Below are positions 53,139 to 62,419 of a DNA stretch of 64,000 nucleotides, in pieces (position 1 is the first letter of the stretch; every line of letters begins with the position of its first letter). Source of the stretch: Sporocytophaga sp. (GTDB lineage: Bacteria > Bacteroidota > Bacteroidia > Cytophagales > Cytophagaceae); the NCBI RefSeq assembly GCF_017745095.1, contig NZ_JAGHZZ010000010.1, positions 20,997-84,996 of the forward strand. Reading direction: 5' to 3'. The notes under the pieces are model-generated. The model was not told where the DNA came from. It worked only from the letters and a program-made list of their open reading frames with translations, and ran no database searches. The position numbers and the translations under genes were made by a program.

Positions 53139-54323
53139 TTAAAAAGTGAGATTTTTCTGAGCTGCCTGTTTTTTTATGGCTTCTATCATCGCTTTGTCTA
53201 GCGTATTTTCAGGAGCTTCAGATTTTTTCTGTTCAACAATATATTTTTCTCTTTGCACATTTAATTGTTGTATTTCTGTCTTGATTTTTTCTCTGTCAGC
53301 CTTCTTCGTTTCAATATACTTCTGCTTCTGAGCTATAGTCATACTTTGCATTTCCTGAGGTAGATCAGAGGTTTGAACTTCTTCTACTTTGAAGTCTTTT
53401 TCATCTGAGGCATCTACCAAATCCCAGCTTTTGTTTTTATAAACATATGAGCTCTTGCTCACTGCTCTGTTTACTTTATTTTCTTTGCCGTATTTCTCAG
53501 CATTAGCATCTTGTTCTACCTGTTTTATTTTCTTTTCCTTACCAAGATTACCATATTCAATATATGTGGTATTTAATTGAGTGTTCAGGTCAGAAATTTT
53601 GTCATCATATGGAGATGGTATATAAACTGTCTTTCTATCCTGTTCAATACTCATATAATTCCCTTTGGTAATGTCCGCTCCACTTTTCCAAAGGCCATTA
53701 ATCCCTTCCTGATATGGACCACAGTAAATTGTATTGACAATCACATTTCTGGAGCTTGCGAGTGCACAGGCCTTTTGATATGGAACTCCTCCCTGGTTAA
53801 ACGGCTCATTTCCTGCTATGAAGATTACCTGCAAATCGTTTCCATCTGGAGACCAGTCCAGCTGATTGCATGCTGTCTGTATCACATGGCCACAAAATTC
53901 GCTACCTCCATTGGTCGTCAGTTTAAAGAGATCTTCTGAAATTTTATCAAGATCATCAGTAAGTGGAGTAACCATTTTGATATAACCTTCCATAGCGCTA
54001 AGTCTGTCATTTCCATATTCATATAAAGCTATCTGGATTGTAGGTTTGATACCATCACACTTAGCCTGAGCAAGTTCATTGACAATTGTCCAGAGTTGGG
54101 ATTTAGCCTGATCTATCAGTCCATCCATACTGTTACTGGTATCCAGTAGAAGTGCGACTTTAATCTTCTTTTGCTGGGGCGATGGATTCGGAGGTGTTAA
54201 TGCTTCTTCAGTACTTTTCTTTTTAAATAGCGAAAGGATGTTATTTCCGTAGAGAGAACAGGCAAAAGCAAACCAAAATGTAGTAAGCAGGAAAATGTTT
54301 TTTTTTCTCATTAGCATATCCAT
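53139..54323 (-). CDS. Von Willebrand factor type A domain protein with C-terminal coiled coil
   Basis: This 394-aa protein has a hydrophobic N-terminal signal or anchor (about 9-25). The VWA domain spans about 53-260 with the complete metal-ion-dependent adhesion motif D61-T-S63-N-S65 (LLLDTSNSMDGLI), the downstream LTTNGGSEFCGHV segment and FIAGNEPF. About 130 C-terminal residues are highly charged and helical (KKADREKIKTEIQQLNVQRE), as in a coiled coil. VWA proteins bind partners through Mg2+. The target here is unknown. It is probably periplasmic and divergent from the kinase gene at 54506. Confidence 0.88.
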   Translation of the reverse strand: MDMLMRKKNIFLLTTFWFAFACSLYGNNILSLFKKKSTEEALTPPNPSPQQKKIKVALLLDTSNSMDGLIDQAKSQLWTIVNELAQAKCDGIKPTIQIALYEYGNDRLSAMEGYIKMVTPLTDDLDKISEDLFKLTTNGGSEFCGHVIQTACNQLDWSPDGNDLQVIFIAGNEPFNQGGVPYQKACALASSRNVIVNTIYCGPYQEGINGLWKSGADITKGNYMSIEQDRKTVYIPSPYDDKISDLNTQLNTTYIEYGNLGKEKKIKQVEQDANAEKYGKENKVNRAVSKSSYVYKNKSWDLVDASDEKDFKVEEVQTSDLPQEMQSMTIAQKQKYIETKKADREKIKTEIQQLNVQREKYIVEQKKSEAPENTLDKAMIEAIKKQAAQKNLTF

Positions 54324-54471
54324 AAGCGTTTTATTTTTTCAGAAAGGTATATGGAATAAAGACATGCGTAAAGTGAAACTGAGCCAACATACGGTTCTAC
54401 TTAGTGAACTTGTCTCAGGACTTAGTGAAAATATTTATAGTAATGTAAAAATCTGTTAGTCAATTATTTTG

Positions 54472-54479
54472 TAATTTTG
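54472..54479 (+). promoter_or_regulatory. Bacteroidota -7 promoter box for the kinase operon
   Basis: TAATTTTG matches the Bacteroidota sigma-A -7 consensus TAnnTTTG exactly and lies 26 bp before the kinase ATG. No clean -33 TTTG box is seen at the ideal distance. It is only a candidate. Confidence 0.4.
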
Positions 54480-54505
54480 TCGTTGATGGTTTTAAATGAA
54501 TTGTG

Positions 54506-56443
54506 ATGCGGAAATTAGTATTGATAGTTATTGTGCTGTTAGTAGGAGTGCATCTTCAGGCACAGGATAAAAAGATAAAAAAGATTAGTAAGTCTTCAAT
54601 GGCTCCGGATCCTGCTTATTCACTTATAAATAAAGCTGAAAATATAGCTAGTAAAGATCCCGCCAAGGCTATTGATTACATCCAGGAAGCTTTGACTTTA
54701 AACCTTAAGGAAGGAGATAAAAGAGTAGAAGGATTATGTTACAAGTTGCTTGGAGAAATTAATACAAATCAAGGTATATATTCCAAAGGTCAGGAGAACT
54801 TTCTGAAAGCACTTGAGATCTTCAGAAGTTTAAAGGAATTTGACCTTGTAACTGAGACTCTTATTGGCTTGTCTCTTTCATATGAAAAAAGTAATAATTC
54901 TAAAGAGGCTATTGAAATTAATAATCAATTAATTAAAGATGCATTAACTAAATCCAATAAAAGGGATCAGATTAAATGGAGAAATAAAAACGGGGATCTG
55001 TATCTGCTACTCGGAAATTATCAGCAGGCTTTAGCAGAATATACTACTGTACTTGCTATAGAAGAAAAGGATAAAAACAAAGAAGGAATAATTGAGGCGA
55101 ACAACAGGATAGGAAAGGTTTACCTGGAACAGGAAAAAACGAACAAGGCTATTCAGCATTATGAAAAACTTGAAGAAATAGCAGAGGGAAGCAAGGATGA
55201 AAAAACCAAGGCGGACATTTACAATAACATTAGTCGCGCTTATAGCAAGCAAAACAGAATTGATGATGCATTAAAGGCTAAGCAGAAATCATTAGAGGCA
55301 AATATAAAGCTTGACGATAAAAATACATTGGCAAAAGAATATGTTGATGTCGGCAATTTATACCTGGAACAAAAGAGTTCTGCGAATGCAGTACCTTTTA
55401 TTGAAAAAGGAATTCAGCTTTCTGAAGAATCCGGAGATCTGATAAAAAAAGCTGATGGATTAAAAGCCTTGTCAAAGGCTTATAAAGAATCAGGTAATAT
55501 TAAGAAGGCAACGGCTTTGTATGAAGAATATCTATCTCTAAAAGATTCTATTTTGTCAAAGAAGGAATATGAGTTGAATAATTTTTTATATGGAAAAGAT
55601 GATCTTATTTCCAGACAAAAGAAGTTAGAAATACTGGAAAAGGATATGGCTCTGAATCAAAAGACCATTGACTTGTTACGAAAGGATCAGAAGATCAGAG
55701 AGGCTGGATTGAAGCGTCAGCAACTGATTATCTATGGCTTATTGTCAGGGCTCTTGCTTGTATTTGGCAGTTCGTGGATAGTATTTGCCAGCTCACGTAA
55801 AAGAAGGATTTCCAATCAGCAGCTGGCATTAAAATCCTTGAGTAGTCAGATGAATCCTCATTTTATTTTTAATGCATTGAATTCAGTGAATAACTTCATA
55901 GCAAAAAATGATGAAAGATCTGCTAATAAATACTTATCTGATTTTTCAAAATTAATGAGAGCAGTAATGGAAAACAGTCAGCACGACTTTGTTCCGATGG
56001 CCACAGAAATAAAGATACTTGAGTTATACCTGCAGCTGGAACATTCACGCTTCCCGGATAAGTTTGACTATAATTTTGAAATAGATGAATCCATAAACAG
56101 GGAAATTGAAATTCCTCCTATGTTGATTCAGCCCTATATTGAAAATGCAGTATGGCATGGATTAAGATATAAAGAGGATAAGGGAATTCTCAATGTTAAA
56201 GTTTCTCAGGTACAGGGTGGTATAGAGGTAGTGATTGAAGACAATGGTATAGGAAGAAAGAAGTCTAAAGAACTTAAGACCCAGAATCAAAAAGAAAGTA
56301 CTTCTCTTGGTATGAAGAATATTGAAAGCAGACTTGGAATTATTAATGAATTATACAAAACGCAGATGAAAGTTGTGATAGAAGATCAGGATGCTGCCAG
56401 TCAGTCTGGTACAAAGGTTATAATCACAATTGGCACAAAATAA
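54506..56443 (+). CDS. LytS-like sensor histidine kinase with TPR sensor region
   Basis: This 645-aa membrane kinase has a signal or anchor segment (about 1-20), about seven tetratricopeptide-type helical pairs (about 30-350), a long helix, one transmembrane helix (about 405-425, LSGLLLVFGSSWIVF), and a LytS-type kinase domain. The His_kinase box is SSQMNPHFIFNALNSVNNFI, with the phospho-accepting His in NPHFIFN, and the ATPase part has PPMLIQPYIENAVWHGLRYK, EDNGIGRKKS and SLGMKNIESRL. It should phosphorylate the LytTR regulator encoded 13 bp downstream. The GTG just before the ATG would add one residue; ATG is used. The periplasmic or cytosolic TPRs sense an unknown signal. Confidence 0.93.
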   Translation: MRKLVLIVIVLLVGVHLQAQDKKIKKISKSSMAPDPAYSLINKAENIASKDPAKAIDYIQEALTLNLKEGDKRVEGLCYKLLGEINTNQGIYSKGQENFLKALEIFRSLKEFDLVTETLIGLSLSYEKSNNSKEAIEINNQLIKDALTKSNKRDQIKWRNKNGDLYLLLGNYQQALAEYTTVLAIEEKDKNKEGIIEANNRIGKVYLEQEKTNKAIQHYEKLEEIAEGSKDEKTKADIYNNISRAYSKQNRIDDALKAKQKSLEANIKLDDKNTLAKEYVDVGNLYLEQKSSANAVPFIEKGIQLSEESGDLIKKADGLKALSKAYKESGNIKKATALYEEYLSLKDSILSKKEYELNNFLYGKDDLISRQKKLEILEKDMALNQKTIDLLRKDQKIREAGLKRQQLIIYGLLSGLLLVFGSSWIVFASSRKRRISNQQLALKSLSSQMNPHFIFNALNSVNNFIAKNDERSANKYLSDFSKLMRAVMENSQHDFVPMATEIKILELYLQLEHSRFPDKFDYNFEIDESINREIEIPPMLIQPYIENAVWHGLRYKEDKGILNVKVSQVQGGIEVVIEDNGIGRKKSKELKTQNQKESTSLGMKNIESRLGIINELYKTQMKVVIEDQDAASQSGTKVIITIGTK

Positions 56444-56456
56444 ACTCAGGTCGGAT

Positions 56457-57203
56457 ATGGTATTGAAAGCAGTTATTGTAGATGATGAAGTTTCTGGCAG
56501 AGAGACATTGTCGCATTATATTCAAAAGTATTGTGAGGATGTGGAAATAGTAGGTTTTGCAGATTCAGTAAAATCAGGTTTGGAGGTTATTGAAAAGAGT
56601 AAACCGGATATACTTTTCCTTGATGTGGAGATGCCATATGGCAATGCCTTTGATTTGCTGGAGCAGGTGAAAGAAATAACATTTGAAACTGTATTTGTGA
56701 CTGCCTTCAGCAATTATGCAATGAAAGCTCTCAATTGCAGTGCTGCTTATTATATTCTCAAACCTATAGATATAGATGAACTGGTTGCAGCTGTTGATAA
56801 AATAAAAGCTCAAAGGGAAAAGTCGAAAGAATTCATTCATACTAAAATTCTTATTGAGAATATTAATATTGTAAATAAGCAATTGCAGAAGATTGTATTG
56901 CCTACAATGGAAGGGTTTGAGGTAGTTCAAGTGAAAGATATTATAAGGTGTCAGGCAAATGATAATTTTACAGATATCATTTTAGCAGAAGGTAAAAAGA
57001 TGCTTATCTGTCGAACTCTGAAATACTTTGAAGGATTATTGGAAGACTATGATTTTATGCGGGTACACAAATCTCATCTGATCAATATCCAATTTATTAA
57101 AAGATACAGGAAGGGTAAAGGTGGACAGGTAGTAATGTCTGATGGTTCTGAAATTGATGTCTCTCCGGCAAAGAAACAGGATTTACTTGACCGTTTTGGA
57201 TAG
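56457..57203 (+). CDS. LytTR family response regulator
   Basis: This 248-aa regulator has a receiver domain (about 3-120) with Asp9-Asp10 and phosphoacceptor Asp56 (LFLDVEMPYG), the conserved Thr in VFVTAFSNYA and Lys in YYILKPIDIDEL. A LytTR DNA-binding domain is at about 145-248 (GFEVVQVKDIIRCQANDNFT, MRVHKSHLINIQFIKRYRKG). It pairs with the kinase directly upstream. The ATG at 56457 is preferred over a TTG at 56430 inside the kinase end. The target genes are unknown. Confidence 0.93.
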   Translation: MVLKAVIVDDEVSGRETLSHYIQKYCEDVEIVGFADSVKSGLEVIEKSKPDILFLDVEMPYGNAFDLLEQVKEITFETVFVTAFSNYAMKALNCSAAYYILKPIDIDELVAAVDKIKAQREKSKEFIHTKILIENINIVNKQLQKIVLPTMEGFEVVQVKDIIRCQANDNFTDIILAEGKKMLICRTLKYFEGLLEDYDFMRVHKSHLINIQFIKRYRKGKGGQVVMSDGSEIDVSPAKKQDLLDRFG

Positions 57204-57326
57204 AACTTTTTATACTAATAGAGTTTATTTTTGTTTTTTATTTTTCATTAATCTCTTTTCCCTAAGTGGTAAACCCTTTGGAAACATTGAGATTTGATCA
57301 ATGTTATTTTTGATATTTTAAACTCT

Positions 57327-58022
57327 ATGAAAATCAGTGTAATAATTCCCACTTTTCAGGAAGAGGAGAATGTTGGACGATTAATCAAGTATCTTAAAAG
57401 ACAAGCAAACACCGCTCTTTTGCAGGAGATCATAATTGCTGATGGCAATAGTGATGATGAGACTGTAACGATCGCCCGCCAGCAGGGAGCCAGGGTTTTG
57501 CCATGTCCTGTAAGAGGAAGGGCGGCACAAATGAATTATGCTGCAGCGCGCGCAACCGGAGATATTCTTTATTTCTTGCATGCCAATACTTTTCCTCCGA
57601 AAGGTTTCTGTGACGATATTATTTTTGCAGTGAAGGAAGGTTATTCTGCAGGCTGCTTCAGGCTTAAGGTTGATCATAATCACTGGTTTTTACAGCTGAA
57701 CTGCTGGTTTACCCGATTTGACTCTGATTATGTAAAATTTGGTGATCAAAGTTTATTCATAACTAAAGAACAGTTTAATCATTGCAATGGCTTTGATGAA
57801 AAGCTTTATTTTCTTGAAGATCTGGAATTAATTCAAAGAATTAAAAGTAATGCTAAGTTCAAAATTGTTAGCAAGCATGTTCTGATTTCTGCGAAAAAGT
57901 ATCTTGAGAAAGGCATTTATAAACTTCAGATGACATTTTTTCTGTTGTTTATTATGTATAAATTAAAGTATTCTCAGGATAAAATGCTGGAGGCCTACAA
58001 ACGAATGACTCATTCCAGATAA
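57327..58022 (+). CDS. Family 2 glycosyltransferase (TIGR04283-type)
   Basis: This 231-aa glycosyltransferase of the GT-A fold begins MKISVIIPTFQEEENVG, then shows IIADGNSDDETV (nucleotide-binding Asp), GARVLPCPVRGRAAQMNYAA and ILYFLHANTFPP (in place of the DxD), a pattern typical of the TIGR04283 subfamily. FYFLEDLELIQRIK is the ED motif near the end. The acceptor and sugar are unknown. It is cytosolic. ATG 57327 fits the first strand of the fold; a TTG at 57294 would add 11 residues. The MsrA gene follows 80 bp later. Confidence 0.9.
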   Translation: MKISVIIPTFQEEENVGRLIKYLKRQANTALLQEIIIADGNSDDETVTIARQQGARVLPCPVRGRAAQMNYAAARATGDILYFLHANTFPPKGFCDDIIFAVKEGYSAGCFRLKVDHNHWFLQLNCWFTRFDSDYVKFGDQSLFITKEQFNHCNGFDEKLYFLEDLELIQRIKSNAKFKIVSKHVLISAKKYLEKGIYKLQMTFFLLFIMYKLKYSQDKMLEAYKRMTHSR

Positions 58023-58102
58023 AATCGATTGAAAGAAACAAAAAAATGTCCGATAATTGTTATCTGTTAGTTGTACTTTATCCAAAGTATATAAAGATTA
58101 CT

Positions 58103-58765
58103 ATGTTGAACAAACTAAAGTTTCTTTCATTTGCATCTTTGCTCCTTGCTTTTTGCTTGACATCATGTGCAAAATCAAAGGTGAAGGAAAACAATTCTAA
58201 TGTTAAAGAAGAAATCATAGATCCAATGGCGAATATTGATACTGCCACATTCGGAGCGGGATGCTTCTGGTGTGTTGAGGCAATTTTTCAAGGCATGAAA
58301 GGTGTGCAGAAAGTTGTGTCAGGGTATACAGGTGGACAAGTTGAAAATCCTACTTATAAAGAAGTTTGTACCGGTAATACCGGTCACGCTGAAGTGATTC
58401 AGGTTTATTATGATCCTGCAGTGGTTTCTTTCAAAGACTTGCTGGAGGTATTCTGGCAAACCCATGATCCTACTACTCTGAACAGGCAGGGCAATGATGT
58501 TGGTACTCAATACCGCTCATCGGTTTTTTATCATAATGCAGAACAAAAAGAACTAGCGGAGAAATATAAAAAAGAGCTTGATCATTCAGGAGCATTCAGC
58601 AGCCCTATTGTAACAGAAATTGTACCTATCAGTAAATTTTTCCCTGCAGAAGACTATCATCAGAATTACTTTAATTTGAATCAGGGACAACCGTATTGTA
58701 CCTATGTAATAAAGCCAAAGGTTGAAAAATTCAAAAAAGTGTTTGGTGATAAGGTGAAAAAATAA
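58103..58765 (+). CDS. msrA: Peptide-methionine (S)-S-oxide reductase MsrA, lipoprotein form
   Basis: This 220-aa lipoprotein (lipobox LTSC, Cys22) contains a full MsrA domain: catalytic Cys54 in GAGCFWCVE (51-59), the TGGxVENPTYKEVCTG segment, GHAEVIQVYYDP, and the YHQNYFNLN tail. It reduces Met-S-sulfoxide in proteins. The lipid anchor places it in the periplasm or outer membrane, so it repairs envelope proteins. The start at 58103 is the one that gives the lipoprotein signal; an ATG at 58046 is upstream in the same frame. Its stop is directly adjacent to the stop of the convergent DnaJ-domain gene. Confidence 0.95.
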   Translation: MLNKLKFLSFASLLLAFCLTSCAKSKVKENNSNVKEEIIDPMANIDTATFGAGCFWCVEAIFQGMKGVQKVVSGYTGGQVENPTYKEVCTGNTGHAEVIQVYYDPAVVSFKDLLEVFWQTHDPTTLNRQGNDVGTQYRSSVFYHNAEQKELAEKYKKELDHSGAFSSPIVTEIVPISKFFPAEDYHQNYFNLNQGQPYCTYVIKPKVEKFKKVFGDKVKK

Positions 58766-59566
58766 TCAGCTTTTTGCCAACAAGAATTGAACTATGATAA
58801 ATAAGATCATAGATAATATTGAAAGGGAAAATCCTGTCTCGTTGGATTTTACAAATAGAGCTGCACAACTGGCTGCCATGGCTAGCAGAATCAAGAATGT
58901 AAAAGGGTAGTAGATTGAAAAGCCATCAGCATAATTTAACTTTTCATCTGAAATTGGATGGCAGGATTTTACTATACCAAAGATGGGAGTGATGTCTACA
59001 CTGATTGTATCATAGGGTGTTATAGAGTTAGCTGTTTCAGAGTTAAAATTAAAATCAATTTTTGAACTCTGTATTTCATGATTGAAGTGATCCGTATAGT
59101 TTGAGGTTTTAGCTTCAAAGTGTGAAATATCTTCTACGATCGTATTATCATATCTTTGAGAAATCATATAATCGATACAAAGGATGAGGCAAAAAAAGAA
59201 TACAAAAGAGGAAAAAAACTTTCCTTTTAATGCATAGCTTTTATAAGGGTCTTTGTTTTTAAACTTCTGTTTGCCAGGAGATTTATGAAAAGGTCTGTGG
59301 CTGTCTGTAGTCGATTTTTCTCCGGAATAGCTTGCTTTTGATTGAAATGACTGATTTAACCGGAAATCATAATTATTTTTTTTGACAGGATCACTAAGTA
59401 CATCATATGCTTCGTTAATTTCCTGAAATACAGCTTTAGCCTGAGAAGATGGATTTTTGTCAGGATGAAATTGCAAAGCAAGTTTTCGGTATGCTTTTTT
59501 AATTTCCTCCGAAGAAGCTGTGGATGAAAGATGTAAAACTTTGTAATAGTCCTTCAATTTCAACAA
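58766..59566 (-). CDS. DnaJ-domain membrane protein
   Basis: This 266-aa protein has an N-terminal J-domain (about 5-70; [31 protein letters not shown] at 34-36), a basic linker, one transmembrane helix (about 115-134), a periplasmic-type segment and two more helices at the C-terminus (about 220-262). The HPD motif indicates stimulation of an Hsp70 (DnaK) ATPase at the membrane. There is no ATG: the frame opens with TTG TTG AAA, and an in-frame TAA lies four codons upstream, so initiation at TTG 59566 or 59563 is likely. The gene abuts msrA tail to tail with no spacer. Confidence 0.85.
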   Translation of the reverse strand: MLKLKDYYKVLHLSSTASSEEIKKAYRKLALQFHPDKNPSSQAKAVFQEINEAYDVLSDPVKKNNYDFRLNQSFQSKASYSGEKSTTDSHRPFHKSPGKQKFKNKDPYKSYALKGKFFSSFVFFFCLILCIDYMISQRYDNTIVEDISHFEAKTSNYTDHFNHEIQSSKIDFNFNSETANSITPYDTISVDITPIFGIVKSCHPISDEKLNYADGFSIYYPFTFLILLAMAASCAALFVKSNETGFSLSILSMILFIIVQFLLAKS

Positions 59567-59674
59567 ATTTGCCTGTTTTTAATAATTTTCCTTTGGTGTA
59601 AATATTCTTCTGAGTTCGGAAAAAATTTCGCCAAAGAAAGTATTAATTTAGGAAAATTAGCGAAGATTTAATTA

Positions 59675-61945
59675 ATGAATTTTAAAAAAATAATTACGTT
59701 TATCACATTGTGTTTCTGTCCTTTTTTGCTTTTTGCTGAAGGGAAAAAAACTTTTTTTGTAGGCCGTTCACTGTATTTCTGGGTTTTGCTAGGTGGGGGA
59801 GTTTATATCTTTTACCTGTATCATATTAATAAAGCTGAAAAGAAGGAGTTTTTTAAAATTCCTTTTGTCCGGTCGCTTTCCTTGTCATTGATACTGCTGC
59901 TGTTATCTTTTTTTGCAATCAATTTTTTTATTAAAGAACCTGATATAATAAAAAGTCCGACAGAAGCTTTTGATGAAGAATATTTACCGGTAAAGGATTT
60001 AAATCAAAAGGAGGATTTATATATCAGAAAACTGGAAATGTCTTTTTCTGATCCGGATCTAAATTTTGAATGTATTCAGAATCATTTCAGAATACCTCAG
60101 TCCTGGGAAGAGAATAGTCGATATTATGAAAGAGATGATTATACATTATTGAATTTTTTTTCTGACAGACTAAACTTTAGTGATTCTGCTTATGTGGATC
60201 AGGCAAGATTGTCTATAGGATTGTTCAAATATTTTTCCGATAGTCTTCCTTCAGCCATATCTTATTTCAATAGCGTAAACAACAGGAACCTTCCATATTT
60301 GAATTATTATTCAGCCGTTACTTATCTGAAAACCGGTGATACTCTGAAGGCCAAAAGGTTTTTTAGTAATGCTATTCAGATCAATGATGTTTTTAAAAAT
60401 GCAGCATTTGAAGAATATACTTTGCTTCTTGAAAAATATAATGATGAAGAAGGTGTCAAAAAATTACTCTACTCAGCCAAGACTGAACAGTTTGTGCCAT
60501 TTCAAATGGCAACAAAATTCTATTTCCTTAATGGAGATTATATAAAATACTATTTAAAAGTTCTATCTCATTCATTCAAAGATTTTAAGTGGACTGGGTT
60601 TTTAGCTGCCTTGGGAATTATGTTGGTCTGGTTGTTTTATATTATCCGTATCGATATTTATGAAAAGGAAGATTGGTTTCCCTTACTATTAACGCTCTTG
60701 TATGGAATGACGTTTACATTCCTTGCATTCTTCTTTTATGATTTTTTCAGATACTACTTATATTTTGACAGGTCTGGAAATTTTTGGAATGATTTATTGT
60801 ATTGCATTTTTGGGATAGGTGCTATTGAAGAATTTGTTAAGATTATTCCTCTATTCTTACTTGTTGCTTTTTTTTCTGAGCACTTGAATGAGGCTTATGA
60901 CTATATTCTGTATGCATGTCTTAGCGCATTAGGGTTTGCGTTTGTTGAAAATATCCTGTATTTCGATGGAGACCTTGCTGGAATTGTACAAGGCAGGGGA
61001 ATGACATCGGTTCCTTCTCACATGATTGCATCATCCATAGTTGCATATGGCTTTGTATTAAGTAAATACAGATTTAAAAATTTCCCCCTCTGGATTTCGT
61101 TTCCTGTGTTTTTTCTGCTTGGCAGCATTACACATGGATTGTACGACTTTTGGATTTTTAAACAGGTTTTCCCTGTATTTCTTTTACACTTTGTGATTTC
61201 TGTTTCAGTATGGATCATTATTATCAATAATTGCATGAATAATTCACCTTATTTCAACTACAAAATGAAATACAGGTCTGAAAACATGCAAACCTATATG
61301 GCAGTATCTTTAACCGCAATTTTTGTGCTTCAGTATGCTTTGGTGGCATGGGAGAGAGGTCCTTCAATAGCAGGACATTCTCTGACGACTGCATTTATCA
61401 TAGGGGGAATCTTTACTGTTTACTATACGGACAAATTAACCAATATGGACCTTGTAAAAGGTTACTGGAATACAATATCAGTTCATTCTGTTACAGACAA
61501 AAGGAGAAACAATGCATTCAACCTTCGCTTGTTTTTTGTAAGGCTTATTTCAGGAGATATTATTCCTCATCATTTTGTCGGCGACAAAGTCAGTCTTTCT
61601 TGTGAAAAAAATAATCTTAAGTTGCTTACTCATTTTCCACATCCGATTAATGGAGAGATCATTGATAGGCTTGTTGTCACTTGCAAAGTTCCAGGGACTG
61701 GACACTTGTTCAAAGATCCATACTGGTTTAAATTAATAACTGAAGAATCAATAAGTCCTGGTGCTGATCCTGAAACAATATTTTTATTCAGATTTTCTGA
61801 TGATCAACCGGCCTTTAATGAAAACAAACCATTGTTAATTCATTTGTACTGTTTTAGAAATCACCATGTCAAAGACGACCTACTTCAGAAAGAAGATCTA
61901 AGGTCATTGGGAAAGGCAATGTTGAGATTAAGGTCAGTTGAGTAA
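59675..61945 (+). CDS. PrsW-family intramembrane protease-like protein with long N-terminal region
   Basis: This 756-aa protein has a signal or anchor helix and a second TM (about 28-48), a soluble helical (TPR-like) part (about 100-305; SAISYFNSVNNRNLPYLNYY, AKRFFSNAIQINDV) and a polytopic membrane domain (about 308-560). The membrane domain carries PrsW motifs: Glu385-Glu386 in GAIEEFVKI, FAFVENILYF (about 420-430), SHMIAS (His449) and THGLYDFW (about His486). PrsW is a glutamic-type membrane protease that cleaves anti-sigma factors. The C-terminal 180 residues are soluble. Its substrate is unknown, and no anti-sigma factor is nearby. Confidence 0.87.
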   Translation: MNFKKIITFITLCFCPFLLFAEGKKTFFVGRSLYFWVLLGGGVYIFYLYHINKAEKKEFFKIPFVRSLSLSLILLLLSFFAINFFIKEPDIIKSPTEAFDEEYLPVKDLNQKEDLYIRKLEMSFSDPDLNFECIQNHFRIPQSWEENSRYYERDDYTLLNFFSDRLNFSDSAYVDQARLSIGLFKYFSDSLPSAISYFNSVNNRNLPYLNYYSAVTYLKTGDTLKAKRFFSNAIQINDVFKNAAFEEYTLLLEKYNDEEGVKKLLYSAKTEQFVPFQMATKFYFLNGDYIKYYLKVLSHSFKDFKWTGFLAALGIMLVWLFYIIRIDIYEKEDWFPLLLTLLYGMTFTFLAFFFYDFFRYYLYFDRSGNFWNDLLYCIFGIGAIEEFVKIIPLFLLVAFFSEHLNEAYDYILYACLSALGFAFVENILYFDGDLAGIVQGRGMTSVPSHMIASSIVAYGFVLSKYRFKNFPLWISFPVFFLLGSITHGLYDFWIFKQVFPVFLLHFVISVSVWIIIINNCMNNSPYFNYKMKYRSENMQTYMAVSLTAIFVLQYALVAWERGPSIAGHSLTTAFIIGGIFTVYYTDKLTNMDLVKGYWNTISVHSVTDKRRNNAFNLRLFFVRLISGDIIPHHFVGDKVSLSCEKNNLKLLTHFPHPINGEIIDRLVVTCKVPGTGHLFKDPYWFKLITEESISPGADPETIFLFRFSDDQPAFNENKPLLIHLYCFRNHHVKDDLLQKEDLRSLGKAMLRLRSVE

Positions 61946-62040
61946 GCCTTTAAAATTATTATTCATATTGATAAAGTTATCTGAGGTGTTTGATTTAGGT
62001 CCTTATGCGGACTGCTAGAGAAGGCATGCATGACTTCACT
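61946..62040. other. Short spacer after the PrsW gene
   Basis: No gene, terminator or repeat was seen in this short spacer, which leads into the degenerate transposase relic on the other strand. Confidence 0.4.
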
Positions 62041-62320
62041 CTAGCTAATCTTGGCATTTTTGATTGAATCTTCATGACTTGCTCCCGAACTATTATAAGT
62101 CCTTGACTCTTCTTTATGCATAATAGAAGGTAATTCTTCCCAGTTCATTATACTATATTCTTTACTCAATTTGGAAAGGTTGTATGACCTTGGATGCCAT
62201 ATTGAAGATCTGCTTGATCAAAATGTAATCCCCGTTCTATTTCTCTAACTACTGTAATTTAAAGGCTAAACTGTAATCTCGTTGGCTGTGCTTTCGCCTT
62301 AGGTGTGTGAGGCTTGTCAT
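62041..62320 (-). pseudogene. Degenerate IS3-type transposase orfA relic
   Basis: Reading the minus strand across three frames gives a broken OrfA of an IS3-like insertion sequence. From ATG 62320: a basic start, then SQRDYSLAFKLQ, TAG, LEK, TAG, NGDY, a frameshift, DQADLQYGIQGHTTFPN, TGA, a frameshift, and KEYSIMNWEELPSIMHKEES, ending at TAG 62041. This follows the helix-turn-helix order of IS3 OrfA (FKLxVVxxVExGxxTxxQAxxxYGIQGxxTVxxWxRKY). At least three stops and two frameshifts show long decay. No OrfB or terminal inverted repeats were found nearby. Confidence 0.7.
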
Positions 62321-62363
62321 ATTGTTGATTTCGGTGTCAACTTATTACAGGATGACAGTACTA

Positions 62364-62404
62364 TAAAAGAAAAGACTGCCCTTTTGAGACAGCCTTTTCT
62401 TTTA
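62364..62404 (-). terminator. Rho-independent terminator of the T9SS type B gene
   Basis: The arm 62364-62378 pairs with 62390-62404 (core TAAAAGAAAAG / CTTTTCTTTTA) with one mismatch and an 11-nt loop. It lies 16 bp after the stop of the gene ending at 62420, and T residues close the arm on the minus strand. Confidence 0.75.
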
Positions 62405-62419
62405 CAAAGTTTAAGAATT

